Source: Codonopsis lanceolata
Lineage: Eukaryota; Streptophyta; Magnoliopsida; Asterales; Campanulaceae
Length of the DNA stretch: 64,000 nt
Assembly: GCA_013146195.2 (NCBI GenBank)
Contig: CM028381.1
Span: 93,079,255-93,143,254, forward strand
Direction: 5' to 3'
Positions 46,150 to 58,221 of the stretch are shown one piece after another. The stretch's first letter is position 1, and each line of letters starts with the position of its first letter. Below the pieces are notes generated by a model. That model made no database searches. It had not been told where the DNA came from and saw only the letters and a list, made by a program, of their open reading frames with translations. The translations under genes and the position numbers were made by a program.

Positions 46150-48390
46150 AAGAGATGAGCCAAATTTTGAAATTTCTCACTAAAATAAAATTTTCAGATT
46201 TGAAAACACTTCTCTTTTAATATCTGTCATATTATTTTTGCAAATTGAAAATAAAAATAGGATATGTCAATTAATGTGGTGTATTGGATTAAGTAATTTG
46301 AGAAACCATTTCAATTCTTCCAATTTAATCTATGTTTAATAACGGGCCCAACCAGTACAACAAATAATGAATAGAAGACAATACATTTCATATGAATGTG
46401 AACAACTGTCTTAAATATAACAAATATACATGTATAATTGGAAGCTAAACAGATTGATTGTCAGTTCAATACAACTATAAAAAAGACATATGAATGAAAT
46501 TTTATGAATTACAAGCAAATTTCAAATTATCTACAAATAGTAATTTAATTTTCTAATAATCCAGTTACAACCAACTAATAATGCAAACGATAAATCAATT
46601 TGTCTAACATCAACACTCATATAAATTAGCTGTAAGTCAAAGAAAAAGATATTTGTCAATTTTTTTATTTTAAAACTGCAAACTAAAGTTATTTCGAAGT
46701 TAGAAAAATCTTCGATTTGCAAATTAAAGTTTTTCAAAGGTTTAAATTATGTGTCGGCTTATGAAAAAGTTTTTAACGTATAGAATAAGCGATTAAGAAA
46801 TGCATATTTATCCTCAGTTATGTCAAACTTTACCATGTCTATATTTATAAAACATTATTTTAAATATACATTGTTTTGTGGTTGTTGTCTGTTGACCACC
46901 CAGTATCATTAAAATTGTCTTAAGTGCGCAGACCATATCTACAACATTAAAAAAAATGGGTTAGCTGCCTAAAGGCAACGTTAGCAAAAGAATGAAACCA
47001 CTATAAGTTTACGGGTTTACATTTAGATTAGCAAATAATCTAAATGTACATAAATAAATTTTCATAAATTGAATGCTTTGTATATATTACTAGCTCCAAC
47101 GACACTTAGAAAAACGATAAATATTTGCTAAATTTGAACTGTCTGATACAACTAACCGTTTACGATAAAATTCACAGATATATGATTTCATCATAAAAAT
47201 GTTCAATTATATTAAACAACGAATTAACTTTATGCCATCCTCGAAGTTAATCGAACCAGAAATTGAAAAAAATAAATGAGGATATTTATCGGATATTGAG
47301 CTAGTAAATAAGATTTATATCAATTAAAACTTGGCTACCTATTCGTAAATTTTACCTAGGGATCATTCAGGGCTTCTCTTCCTCTTCTTGCCCAAAACGG
47401 AGTGGTAAAGGAGTAATGAATTTTAGTTGGGACTAATGGGCTGAACGACATTGATAACTGAGTTTTCGTGGTATAATAGAAGACTTGAATTCTGTGTATT
47501 GGGTAGATGTCATTAACTAGTATAAATATATCGTTTCTCTTACTTACACCATATTATATTTTTTTAAAAAAATTATTACATCTCCTCAGATCGTAAACAT
47601 ACAAGTCTTTTAAATCGTCTTATTTCGAAAACATTTACTATTTTTACCTTAGATCTTGAACATTTAAGTCTGCACTTTTTATCATAATCAAATCGGAAAA
47701 AAATTCACAATGTATAGATCTGTATTTGAGTATCGTATTTGAATACATGACAAAGAATTTATAATTTGCGTAAGTGTTGTGAATTAAGAATTTTATTAGA
47801 CGTTTGCTTTCCTCAAACGCGGAAAATCAACTTAAAATTAATAAAATAATATCAGCAAGAAAAAAAGGAATATCATTTTATATTCTATTTGAATAGAAAT
47901 CAAACAGAATATCTAACTTTTCAATGAGAAAGGAAGAGACGTCGAAGATAAAATGGGGAGAGAGATTAGGGTTTTTACTTTTATAAGACGACATAAAAAA
48001 CCATAAATTAAAGTGCAGAATGAGCTGGTTAGTTTATACTACTATGGTAGATTAGTAGGTCTTTCGGCCCCAAAATACTTTGGTTTCATTTAGTTTGGGT
48101 CGGGTTGATTCTATATTATATTTGAGTTATTTGAGCCATATGACATTAGCCGGTAATTGATTCGTGGATCAAGTCAAGATGACCTATTTTATATAAAATA
48201 CATGTAAGGCCGTCTTACCTAAGTTTTTGTCCTGATTGAATTTATATAGATTTCTATGCATGGAAGATAAAATATGGGATGATAACCGGTTATTTAACCG
48301 GAAAAGTCCATGTTTTCTTCTAACTGGTAAAAAACTCTTTTATGTGCAAAAGGAGGAGTATGCCCTTAATTATTTCAATCGAACACGCGC
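46150..48390. other. AT-rich sequence, no gene seen
   Basis: No conserved protein, RNA gene or clear repeat was recognised here. The longest frames are short and low in complexity. Confidence 0.6.
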
Positions 48391-48393
48391 TTC

Positions 48394-48612
48394 CGATCTT
48401 CAGTTAAAGACAATGCATGAATTTCAATTTGCGGTGCATGATTTTGAGGCATCAAAATTCCAATTGGATGCATCACAAAATGAACAAGACCTCGTGTCCT
48501 TTATGACCCGTCTTTAGTTAAAGACGATTCATGAATTTTAATTTGCAATGCATGATTTTGATGCATCAAAATTAAAATTGGATACATCGTAAAATGAACC
48601 AGAACCTCAATT
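48394..48612 (+). repeat. Tandem duplication of about 115 bp
   Basis: The unit 'cttcagttaaagacaatgca', 'tgaatttcaatttgc', 'tgcatgattttgaggcatca' and 'ttggatgcatc' is repeated at 48509 with substitutions. The open frame at 48236-48517 covers the first unit and resembles no known protein. Confidence 0.8.
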
Positions 48613-49492
48613 CCTTTCTCTCCTGTACACAATCAATTCAAAATTCATATATCTTTACTGCATCGCAAAACCAAATCGATGCATCACGATTAACAAATAA
48701 TTCATCGTGATTCAAAATTGATGCATCCATATTAAAAAAGGATGTCCAACAACGAACAAATTCATATTTGATCATTTAATCGAACAATTTACATGCATAG
48801 AAACACACAAAAATTGAATATATTTTGAATCACACAGACAAACACACTGAAGAAGAAAAAGAAGTATACGGAAAAAATAGAGTTGAAATGTTTATTTACA
48901 GACTTGGAGGCATGTACTATAAGTTAATAAATGTTTGGTGGAACTAAACATCAATAGATATTAAGGAAAAGAGTGGGAAGTTAGGACGGTAGAGTAATCG
49001 AATTCAAGGTGAATAAACATGTGTTCTCTTCACTACCCTACCTTCCCATCCTCTTTACTTTTTATCCCTGCGAATTGGTTTTGTTCTTTCTTTTCTGCGG
49101 GCATTTTATGAACAATTTAATGAAAGTGAACTTTAGCATTTGAAAAAAATAAGCGAGGTTTTTAAGTGGTTAAATATTATTGGGAAAAGAGAACGACCTA
49201 CAATTTATCATAAAATATTAAATATGTGCAGATACTTACTGTTGAAACAATAATAATTTAATTAATTGGGTAACTTTTCAATAGCCTAACTATTTGAATA
49301 TGTAATAAGATTTGTATGATTCAATAAATGTGGGTGTGGGTTAACACATACGAACACTAATGTACAATAATACACTAGGACGACATATACTAAAAATTAA
49401 ATCCAAAACAATTACAACAAGTCTGAATGGTTTACTGATTGTTTGATTGTTTGAGCCAATTATTTTTGTAATGCAAACACATTAGTATGTGA

Positions 49493-50201
49493 TGATGCAA
49501 AAATCAGTATTGGGCCGTCCGAATGATGTGTAGGATATCTAAACTTGATTGTATGTATTTGATCTCTTCACAACCTGTCTAAGAACACAAAAGCACCTTA
49601 GTTCGAGTGCAAAACTTGGCATTGCGAAACCACTCTACGTGAGAGTAAGTATCGTGTGAGAGTCAAAAAGCAATTTGATAGAGGTTTGAGGCTGTAAATA
49701 GTGTGTACCTTGTTTAGAGTTTATAATGAAAGGGTATTTATAGGCCCCAAATGACATAAAATTCATCTAGGATTCACTTCCATAGTTACCTAGTAGGTTT
49801 ATGAGGAAATTCCTAAATTATAGGCATAATAGGCGGCTGGGCATGCATATGAATGTCAGAGCAGATAAGGCAAGTCCTTTGCTTGGATAAAGAAACCTTT
49901 GACCTATCTTGGAGAACAAATCTCTGAGATTCCCTGCTTAATGCTTAGTCGGGTGAGCATGACTCTGCTCGGCTTCATGATGTAAGTCTGTTGACGATAA
50001 ATGCAATTCTCGGGCATGGCCCCGATCGGGCAGGCAAGGCCTGTGCTCGGCCAGGTTTGGACGGGATGTATCTAGTTCTCTACTCGGGTACCCTGCTAGA
50101 TTTGCTCGCTGGCCTTGTGGGTCTCATGCCAAAGAGCTCGTGACTGACATGTGGTGATCGCTCGTGCTTTACTCGTGACCGAGTTTGGGCAGGGCACATC
50201 A
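49493..50201 (-). mobile_element. Solo LTR-like insertion with 8-bp flanking repeat
   Basis: 709 bp richer in G+C than its surroundings, with termini TGATG...CATCA. The word gtatgtga flanks both sides (49485-49492 and 50202-50209; agtatgtga if the shared A is counted). Read on the minus strand it has 'cctataaataccctttc' (about 49746) followed by a transcript-like leader, as in an LTR. The 8-bp duplication is longer than the usual 4-6 bp of LTR elements. No coding sequence. Confidence 0.6.
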
Positions 50202-51133
50202 GTATGTGAAATGATTTTTCTCATTCAAAAAATGTGTATTAGTTTCTCGACTCGATATACCCATATAACCTTTTCATCATTAGATTTTTATCAATTGATA
50301 TATGTATTATTTTTATTGTTTTTTATAATGTTATTTCATGTTTTTTTTGTTGGACAGTCATATAAAAATTATGTTGCAGAAAATGTTTTTTCTGAACAGT
50401 ATATTATTAGAGGTTCTGTTTAAAGTGTGTTAAATCGGATCTCAATTTTTTATTTATATAATGTTTTTCAAATATTTGATTATTTATTAAAGTAAGCATA
50501 GATGATCATCAATGACAAATGTTATATTTAAAAAAGTATTTCTAAACTATACACCGCGCTCCTAAATAATCATTATGTTTATCTTGTCACATTGTTAAAA
50601 ATAAACATTTGATGGAAATATACATATTTGTACTTTTTCCCTTATGATAATGATAGTTTCCTTCTAAATTTTTTGAAAATTGTATATTTGCGTATTTTCT
50701 CTCCAATCAAAATTTGAAATTTGTAATAATGAAATAACTAATTGGTGGGTCTCATGCAATTATATATTATTCACCTTTAATTGAGTAAATGATTTTAATT
50801 GTTTTATCATATTTTTTATCACTAAAGTTTTTTATTGCTTTATATATATTTATATAAAATCTAATCACACGAGGTAAATTATTACAAGAATGCCACTTAG
50901 TCCATCTAATCATAAAATTTCATTCAAATACTAGAGAAGACAGTTTCCGCTGATGGTGTCTTACGCAATATCTATAAATAAAAATCAGTGTCAGTCATTG
51001 TCTAACGTATAATCATGACCAATTGTACGTCGTTTTGTTTAAAATTACTAATCTTTATGACCTTTAATTTGTTGTTATGTGATAGATGTTCAACAACAAA
51101 TGTTATATACACAAAAATATTCCAAAATTTATA

Positions 51134-51395
51134 CTCTCTCCATCCCTAAATTATTGTTCTGTTTTCCTTTTTCATCCGTTCCAAAATAATTAAATTGTCT
51201 TGTTTGAAACTTCCCTTTTTAGGACAAACTTTTACTACTTTACCCTTACTTTTTCATCATACTTTAATTATGTGTCACATACACATAGGCTTTAAAGTAA
51301 ACAACATATCAAACTAATATTAATAATCCAATCAAATGTATTTTCTTAAACCGTGTGCCAAATCCACCAAGACAATAATTTAGAGGCGAATGGAG
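51134..51395. mobile_element. Stowaway-like MITE
   Basis: The left end 'ctctctccatccctaaatta' and the right end 'gacaataatttagaggcgaa'-'tggag' are imperfect inverted repeats flanked by TA (51132-51133 and 51396-51397). 262 bp, non-coding. Confidence 0.65.
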
Positions 51396-51568
51396 TAATA
51401 ACATTTTTCAAATTTATATGCTTTTTATATCTTTAATTTTACTATTTATAATTTTTTTTGTTTATTTTGTTCATATTAAAGTTCTTAATTATATATTATT
51501 TGACTTCAATTGAATACTAGAATTTTACATATGTGTACAAACCGTGCAATGCACAGGTGCATCACTGG

Positions 51569-51610
51569 TCTAGGCTAATTGAGAATGATATATAGAGAGC
51601 AAAAGAGTAA
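51569..51610 (-). pseudogene. Promoter remnant of the third early nodulin-like gene
   Basis: 'ggctaattgagaatgatata' and 'agcaaaagagtaa' align with the TATA region of gene 1 (44259-44299). It is bounded by transposons on both sides. Confidence 0.8.
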
Positions 51611-51786
51611 TCTATATATATTTAATAACAACCGTGATTTTCCCGTCTAAATGCTTTCCATAAATGTAAACACAAATATACATTGGAAGTTGAAACATTT
51701 TGTTTTATTACATATTTCTTAGTTTTTATACTAAACATTTAATTAACAATGCATTAGAAATTGAAACATTTAGTTTTGTTACATTT

Positions 51787-51886
<100 letters not shown>

Positions 51887-53350
51887 CAAATGTGATTAGT
51901 ACATCCAAATATAGCAAGATCCCTTCAAAATGCATACTTACAAAATAAGGATTATATTTACATATGAACACATATACAAGTATTGATAAGTAAATAAAAG
52001 AACATAAGAAGCTATTAAGAAATTAAATACCATCAATCTAAGAGGGAATGTCTTTTCTCTTTTTATCAATATGCAAGGGAAACAAGAATAACAATCTAAA
52101 AACTCATAATACTATAGGATCTTCCTATATTGATATTAATTTACCAATATTAATTTACTTGTGAGTTTTGTCAAGATAAATTCTATCAATAGGAGCTAAA
52201 GAACAAGTACATAGTGAAATATAATTTAATGAACAACTATGAATCCTTAAAGTCTAACATGTCTAATTTAATACTCAACAAATATTGTTTACTCAGTCAT
52301 AAATATGCTTCCTCCTTGAATATAATTGATATATGACTACTTTTGTTGCCTATAACCAAGTAATTTAACCGGCAAAAGTAGTAGCATTGGTTATAGCATG
52401 CTGGATGAGTGGACTATTAAAGATCAACATGGTCCTGGTGAAAGGTGACAACATCATCATTACCATATTCCATTTTCGCTCATTGACATTGTAGAAAAAC
52501 GAGGATGAATATGAACAAGTAAATTGTAGTCTAATTGCTTTGGGAACATGTACAATGATTCTAGAGGGGTGTGATTATGTAAATGGATGAGTAGCTGAGT
52601 ATATCATACTCTGTGAGATGTACAATGAATTAGAGTAATCATAACCTAAATGTCTATTTTATTGTTTATTGAATTGAACTTAAATATTTGTATATAGTTG
52701 TAATAATTAATTACGCATATTATTAGTGTCATCTCATTTAGGTGACACTATTAATGAAAGGTTTCTTGAGTTGACGACATTTTCGGAGGAGGGATGATTG
52801 TAGGAAGTATGTAATTTGTGTCATTTTTCTTTGGTTTATCGTCATTTGAATTCCTTGTGCAATTTTTATTATCTAACAAATATATATTCGTTTAAAGATG
52901 TATTCTAAAATATATATGGATTTTTCATTCATGTAATAAGTAATAATTAAATTCACTTATATTTTTATCCTTACATTTTAATTATATGTTTAATTTTCAT
53001 AACACACTAACTAAAAGATAAAAAAAAAACTATATTAATATTGATTTATATAGATTACATGAATTTTGTTATATGATAGTGATAGTTGTAGTAATTGTAC
53101 ATATTTAATCATAGTGATAGTAATAGTAATCACACATATTTAATGACAAATGTTGTATTTAAAAAAGTGTTCTAAAATTTATAAAAGATTTTATATATTT
53201 ATTGTGTTCTCTATCAATAATTTATTTTATTTTAATCACTGCCTTATAATAATTTCAGTTTATGTACATCGCACTCACAATCTTTACGTTACAATTATTT
53301 GTTTATTTTATTTATTATCGTTAAATTTTTTAATCATGATATTCATTTTA

Positions 53351-53354
<4 letters not shown>

Positions 53355-53406
<52 letters not shown>
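53355..53406. repeat. (AT)n microsatellite
   Basis: About 50 bp of at repeats. Confidence 0.95.
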
Positions 53407-53411
<5 letters not shown>

Positions 53412-53532
53412 TTAAACAGTTCTTTTTAATTTATTTTTTTAATTTTATTTTTTCACTTTATGTTACTAGCTTATGTATAATTTAATTGAAAAAAATATAT
53501 GTCGTGTGCTTAACGCATGGATGTAAAGCTTG

Positions 53533-53546
53533 TTATTATAATAAAA
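53533..53546 (-). pseudogene. 14-bp promoter island between two Helitrons
   Basis: ttattataataaaa corresponds to ttactacaataaaa in the gene 1 promoter (about 44300-44313). It joins 'gagtaa' at 51610 to 'tttaccgttag' at 55297. Confidence 0.8.
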
Positions 53547-53654
53547 CTAGTTTTTTAACCCGTGCGTTAAACGCACGTCAACAAAATCGTACATAAACAA
53601 AATAAGAAAGATCGGTTTATTAACAACTACACATAAGTATATCACTAATCATTA

Positions 53655-54230
53655 TAGATTCTAAAAAAATGTTTTTATACACAACATTTGTTGTCTTATT
53701 AGTTGGTTTTTCATCTTCACTGCATATCAATATCCTAAACCCAAAATAATTTGTTACTCTATAAACTACGACATATAACTGTCGATGGCTAAATATTGGT
53801 TTTTTTTCTTACTAAAAAAGACCTACGTGCAATTATTGATTTTGAAACTTGTTAATTGTCATTGCATATGATATTCACAATGTAGATTGTCTTCTCTGGA
53901 ACTTAAAAGACAGTCTTACATCGGATAAGTTAATGACAATTTTGGAATAAAAATATTTTCTCGAACATTGGTTCCTTTCAAAAAATTTGTTTCAACAATG
54001 TGATCCCCAAGATTTATGATGATTAGTCTTGTTCCATTGCACAACCCTGCAGTATGGTCAATGTTTCTTAATAGCATTACTGGAACACTAATTTTAAGTG
54101 TCAATTCATGGTCTGACAACCTCGAACACTTTATACTATTAAAAAACTCTGTATAATGAATGTCTTGGAACAAACTTAATTTTTTCTTCCCTTCAAATAG
54201 AATGTGAACTCAAATAAGTTCTTCTTTTTG
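53655..54230 (-). pseudogene. Helitron PIF1-type helicase, C-terminal fragment
   Basis: In order on the minus strand: EGKKKLSLFQDIHYTEFFNS, LTLKISVPVMLLRNIDHTAG, LCNGTRLIIINLGDHIVET, and after a frameshift DVRLSFKFQRRQS, ISYAMTINK, then after stops PIFSHRQLYV and RVTN, and finally EDEKPTNKTTNVVYKN. The blocks MLLRNID, LCNGTRL and NKTTNVVYK are typical of the end of plant Helitron Rep/Hel proteins (helicase motifs V-VI region). At least one frameshift and three stops make it dead. In an autonomous Helitron the enzyme unwinds DNA for rolling-circle transposition. Confidence 0.88.
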
Positions 54231-54299
54231 AATGATTACTTTTATTAAATTATATTTGTATTCTATGAATAAATAAATTTCTGAGAAAAAAATAAGCTA

Positions 54300-55085
54300 A
54301 AATCAAAATAACGAAATTATTTTTACTGTTAACAAATATTTTTGTTTTGTAAATTATTTTGATTTTAATAACTTCTATTATTTTTTTTGTTTTATTGACT
54401 TTGTAACTATTATTTTTGTTTTATTTTTAAGAATTAGTTGTACAAAAAAAAATTGTTCCATAATTTTTTATTATTATTTTACTAATCTCAGTTTAAATTA
54501 TTTTATTTTATTGACTCTGTAACTATTATTTTTGTTCCACCAAATATTTTTATTTTGCTAACGTATTTTTGTTTCACCTAACAATTTTTAAGAATTTGTT
54601 TTAAAATTTTGTTCCATAAATTATTTTTATAATTTTACTAACCTCAGTTTAAATTATTTTTGCTTTATTGACTCCCTAACTATTATTTTTGTTCCATCAA
54701 ATATTTTTATTTAACTAATGTATTTTTGTTTTACATAGCTATTTTCAAGAATTTGTTTTAAAATTTTGTTCCGTAAATTATTTTTATTCTTTTAGTAACA
54801 TTAGTTTAAATTGTTTTTGTTTTTATTGACTTTGTAACTATTATTTTGGTTCCATCAAATATTTTTATTTTACTAACGTATTTTTTTACATATATATTTT
54901 TAAAATTTTGTTTTAAACTTTTGTTCCGTAAATTATTTTATTTTACTAACCTTCGCATTAACTTATTTTTGTTTTGTTGATTCTCTAACTTTTTTTATAG
55001 TTACTTGTTCCATAAATTATTTTAATTTTACTAACCTCTTATATTTTTGTTTTCTTGACTCCGGAATTATTATATTTTTTTAGTT
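54300..55085 (-). repeat. Tandem repeats of about 156 bp in the Helitron
   Basis: 'actaacctcagtttaaatta', 'attgactctgtaactattat', 'ttttgttccatcaaatattt' and 'aagaatttgttttaaaattt' recur with starts near 54481, 54637, 54794 and 54945, plus partial units at both ends. Spacing is about 151-157 bp. Non-coding. Confidence 0.85.
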
Positions 55086-55296
55086 ACTATTTTTATGTTA
55101 AAGAGAGAAAAAATGTTTAAACATATTTAAAAGAGAGGAGATGGTCGTGATGAGAGAGAAAATATGGAGGAGACAGAAGAAAGAAAGAGAAGATAGGAGA
55201 GAGAAAAAGTGAAATGGTAACTCAAAAGTCAATAATTCAAAAATGAGATTTGGAGGAAAAAATCCACCCTAGTCATTATATATATATAGATATAGA

Positions 55297-55313
55297 TTTA
55301 CCGTTAGTGTGTA

Positions 55314-55358
<45 letters not shown>

Positions 55359-55500
55359 AGGGGGGGATGGCTGCAAGTATATGGGAAGGTTTAGCTGAAA
55401 ATATGTGTGGAAGTTACATAAACGACTGTATATTTAATTGCCATGTTAGTGTTTCACACATGTCACACGGAATAAGATTTACCAAGATAATTCAAATTCG
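55297..55500 (-). pseudogene. Distal promoter remnant of the third early nodulin-like gene
   Basis: 'ttaccgttagtgtgt', an expanded (ga)n and g run (55317-55368), 'ggatggctgcaagtatatgg', 'aaggtttagct' and 'tttaattgcca' match 44316-44460 and 60719-60850 in order. Confidence 0.85.
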
Positions 55501-56250
55501 AAAGCCGAAAACCTACTCTCCGAGCCAATAGGTTCAAGAGGATGATAAAACTTAAGAAAAAGTTATATTTATATAAGAAAGTACTTTCTAGAACAAATCA
55601 TAGTTTTTACTTTGTTCTTCTCATATAGCTTTATATTTTATAATAGTTTTTACTTCCTACTTCTGATAAAATGAGATTTTTTTTTAACACAAACCAAAAA
55701 AAAAGTTTTTTTGAACAAATTACAAGTCGGTATATTTTTTAAAACATATTTTCAAATAAATTCACATATTTTTTAGACATATCTTTTAGGTACAATTTTA
55801 AGACAAAAGTACGTCAATACCCCTTATATCTAAGTTTCTAAGTCTGTAACCCCGTCTCAACTACCACCACTACCTTCCCCTCACCCTCCATCACTGCCGT
55901 CCCTTCATCTCAAAACCAACGAAATGGACACTTAAAATTCAAAACTCAAACAACAAAGAAGAAATAAAAGGTTAATAAGAGTACAAATCAAAAACTTTAA
56001 TTCACATATAACCACTTACTTCCATTATAATGATGGACACTAATTTTGGCAAGCATTCCATAATATTCAATCTTAGATTAGCGGACAATTGTTTGAGATA
56101 ATCACCAATTTTCCTGCCATGCCCAATCAGTAATCAAAACATTAGATAACAACTGTGACTTGGCTGATTATATAGCATAAGTATCGCTCTCTCCATCCGA
56201 AAATGAGGGTATTTTCTTGAAATACGGACATACTCCCAATATCCCCCCTT
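55500..56250. other. Intergenic, no gene seen
   Basis: AT-rich. The word 'ttttaacacaaaccaaa' near 55683 recurs near 57283 and hints at an old repeat. Nothing else is recognised. Confidence 0.5.
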
Positions 56251-56619
56251 AAAACCACCCTCATCGCCGCCGTCGCCGCAACTGCCCTCTTTCTCTCCCA
56301 ATTCAACCTCAAACCCGTCTTCACTGCCACTGTCACCACTCCACCACGACCCGCGACAATTGAATCATAATTCGACACCATTGTCAAAACTGAGTCAGAA
56401 TCTGTCACCGATCCAGAAACAGAGTTGAATCTCGAGGAACTCGTTGCTTCCAACCCGAACAATGTCGAAGCTCTTCGAAGCTTGATGGAAGTCAAACTGA
56501 AAGGTCGAAAACTCAAAAAGGCAATTGTGTTACTCGATAAATTACTGATTCTCGAGCCAAATGATGTCGAATGGCCAATGCTGAAAGCTTTTATGAGCTT
56601 GAAAATTCACAGTGCATAG
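56251..56619 (+). pseudogene. SLOW GREEN 1-like TPR gene fragment
   Basis: The open frame from 56251 reads KTTLIAAVAATALFLSQFNL, then (after a TAA at 56368-56370) ESVTDPETELNLEELVASNP, NNVEALRSLMEVKLKGRKLK, KAIVLLDKLLILEPNDVEWP and MLKAF. This pattern resembles the start of the mature TPR region of SLOW GREEN 1, a chloroplast protein needed for greening. The transit peptide upstream and the later TPRs are absent, and the frame ends in an unrelated minisatellite. No intron or promoter is seen. I judge it a captured or broken gene piece, not a working gene. Confidence 0.65.
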
Positions 56620-56760
56620 CCTGATGCCTGTGGTTGGCATCAGCAACCTGATGTCTGGATTTGGCAGCAACTTGATGCCTGGGTTTGATAGCAACCTGAT
56701 GTTTGGGTTTGATATCAGCAACCTGATGCCTGTCATTGGCATCAACATTATTGGATTATT
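56620..56760. repeat. Minisatellite, about 30-35 bp units
   Basis: 'gcaacctgatgcctg' / 'gcaacctgatgtttggg' followed by 'tttgatagcaacctg' or 'ttggcatcagcaacctg' repeats about five times. Confidence 0.85.
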
Positions 56761-57461
56761 TTTTTTTGTATTGAAAAAACTGTAGGCATCAGCATTATTT
56801 GATTTTTTTTCATTAATGGCATTTTCTCATTTGACAACCAATTTGTAGTTATATGAAATGTCCAAAAAATTGATGGGGCTAAATGAAAACATGTTTCTAA
56901 ATTTGTACCCACTTGAAATTTGCCCAAGTTTTTTTTAGAACAAACTAGTTTTTTTGGATAAATTGTATGCCGATCCATTTAATTTGCAAGATTTATAACC
57001 GCTTAAGTCCCTTTTTTTTACATTGTTAAAGTTCACTTTTATAGAATTGTTCCTAAAATAACCACATTGATTGCCGCACCTTGGTTTCAGAAGAAGAAGA
57101 AGAAGAGGAAGAGAGAGATAGAGAGAGATTAATGAATAGTTTGCTAGGGTTTGTGATTTCCGTCCAAACATAAGTTTTGATAATCTTTCTTCACCAGGAC
57201 CGGCAGTGGAACACGAGTTGTGAAAACATCAGGAAGTTTACCGATAAACAATTTAAGGGTACCGGCCCGATTATCACTATTTTTTTAACACAAACCAAAG
57301 AAGGAGTTTTATTTTTGGGACAAAGGGGGTAATAATTATATCCATCGCGATGCATGATTTCAAATTGTGTAACATATGCATCGTGAATTCGCGATTCAAA
57401 ATTGATAGTCTAGTGCATCATTTGCTTAAACTTATTTTAGAAGGGGAGGAGTAATCCACCA

Positions 57462-58010
57462 TAAGCTTGTCAATATATCAGATTTTAATTCGAATCCGAT
57501 GTTATTTTTAAGATATAAATTTAGTTTTTAAATCCAATTACCGGATTTTGATCTGAATCTGATAATTCGAAAGCTTAACAAATCGGATATAGATTAAGGT
57601 GTTCTGATCCGTTAACAACCCGATCCGATCTGATATAAAAAAATATATATTAATATTTTATACATATAAAAGTTACTAATAATATATGTTTTTAGTCATT
57701 AATCATTACTAATTTTACTAAATATAATTTTTTCGAGGAATTCTAAAATCTTACTAACATTATTATTTATATTTGTGTAGGCTAAAAACATGAATTTTTA
57801 ATTTTATTCAACCTTTGATTAAGCAAAAAAACCTCAATATTAATTTTATTCAATACTTTAATTAGAGGCGAATAAAATCTGAATCCGAATCCAAAAATTT
57901 AGGATATGGATCGAACTTTTAAATATTTAAAAAATAATCCGATCTAATCCAAATCCAATATTTTTTTTAACAAATCCAATAATGAATATGACCATTGACA
58001 AGCACAAGCC
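57462..58010. mobile_element. Non-autonomous DNA transposon with TSD
   Basis: It is flanked by the exact 10-bp direct repeat taatccacca (57452-57461 and 58011-58020). The ends carry the inverted word gcttgtcaat (57465 on plus; 'attgacaagc' at 58004-58013 region on plus). The interior is rich in 'aatccgaatccgat'-type motifs in both orientations, so it can fold back. 549 bp, no coding. The long duplication suggests hAT or Mutator type. Confidence 0.78.
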
Positions 58011-58019
58011 TAATCCACC

Positions 58020-58182
58020 AGAAGTAATATCTCTATTAATCCGCATCAAAACACGTAAATAATCCGAAACCCAAACCTTAAATCTTCCCCAAGAACAAAA
58101 CACTTGCCAATTCCATTTTCCAACATAAATCCAATTCCATTTTTGAATCTTAACAAGATGGACTACTCATTTTAGTCATTAG

Positions 58183-58221
<39 letters not shown>

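Larger units (their letters stand above)
46124..51568 (+). mobile_element. Large Helitron candidate splitting the third promoter
   Basis: The third-copy promoter stops at 46123 and resumes at 51569 ('tctaggctaattgag' versus 'tcaaggctaattggg' at 44257). The right end has a hairpin accgtgcaatgcacaggt (51541-51558) followed by CTGG at 51565-51568 and host T, fitting a Helitron 3' end. The left end starts at a TC. Inside lie a solo LTR (49493-50201), a MITE (51134-51395) and AT-rich sequence without recognisable genes. The 5' end is the weak point; more than one insertion may be involved. Confidence 0.5.
53547..55296 (-). mobile_element. Helitron with helicase remnant, minus orientation
   Basis: On the minus strand it begins TCTATATCTATATATAT at 55296 after host A. 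It ends with the hairpin cgtgcgtttaacgcacg, a short spacer and CTAG at 53550-53547, followed by host T. This is the canonical Helitron layout with no target duplication. It contains a tandem array (54300-55085) and the decayed C-terminus of a PIF1-type helicase. Length is 1750 bp, so the Rep domain and most of the helicase are deleted. Confidence 0.88.

Noticed and set aside
48236..48517. 93-codon frame as a possible gene
   Set aside because: No recognised domain; overlaps one unit of a 115-bp tandem duplication whose second unit is not open in the same way.
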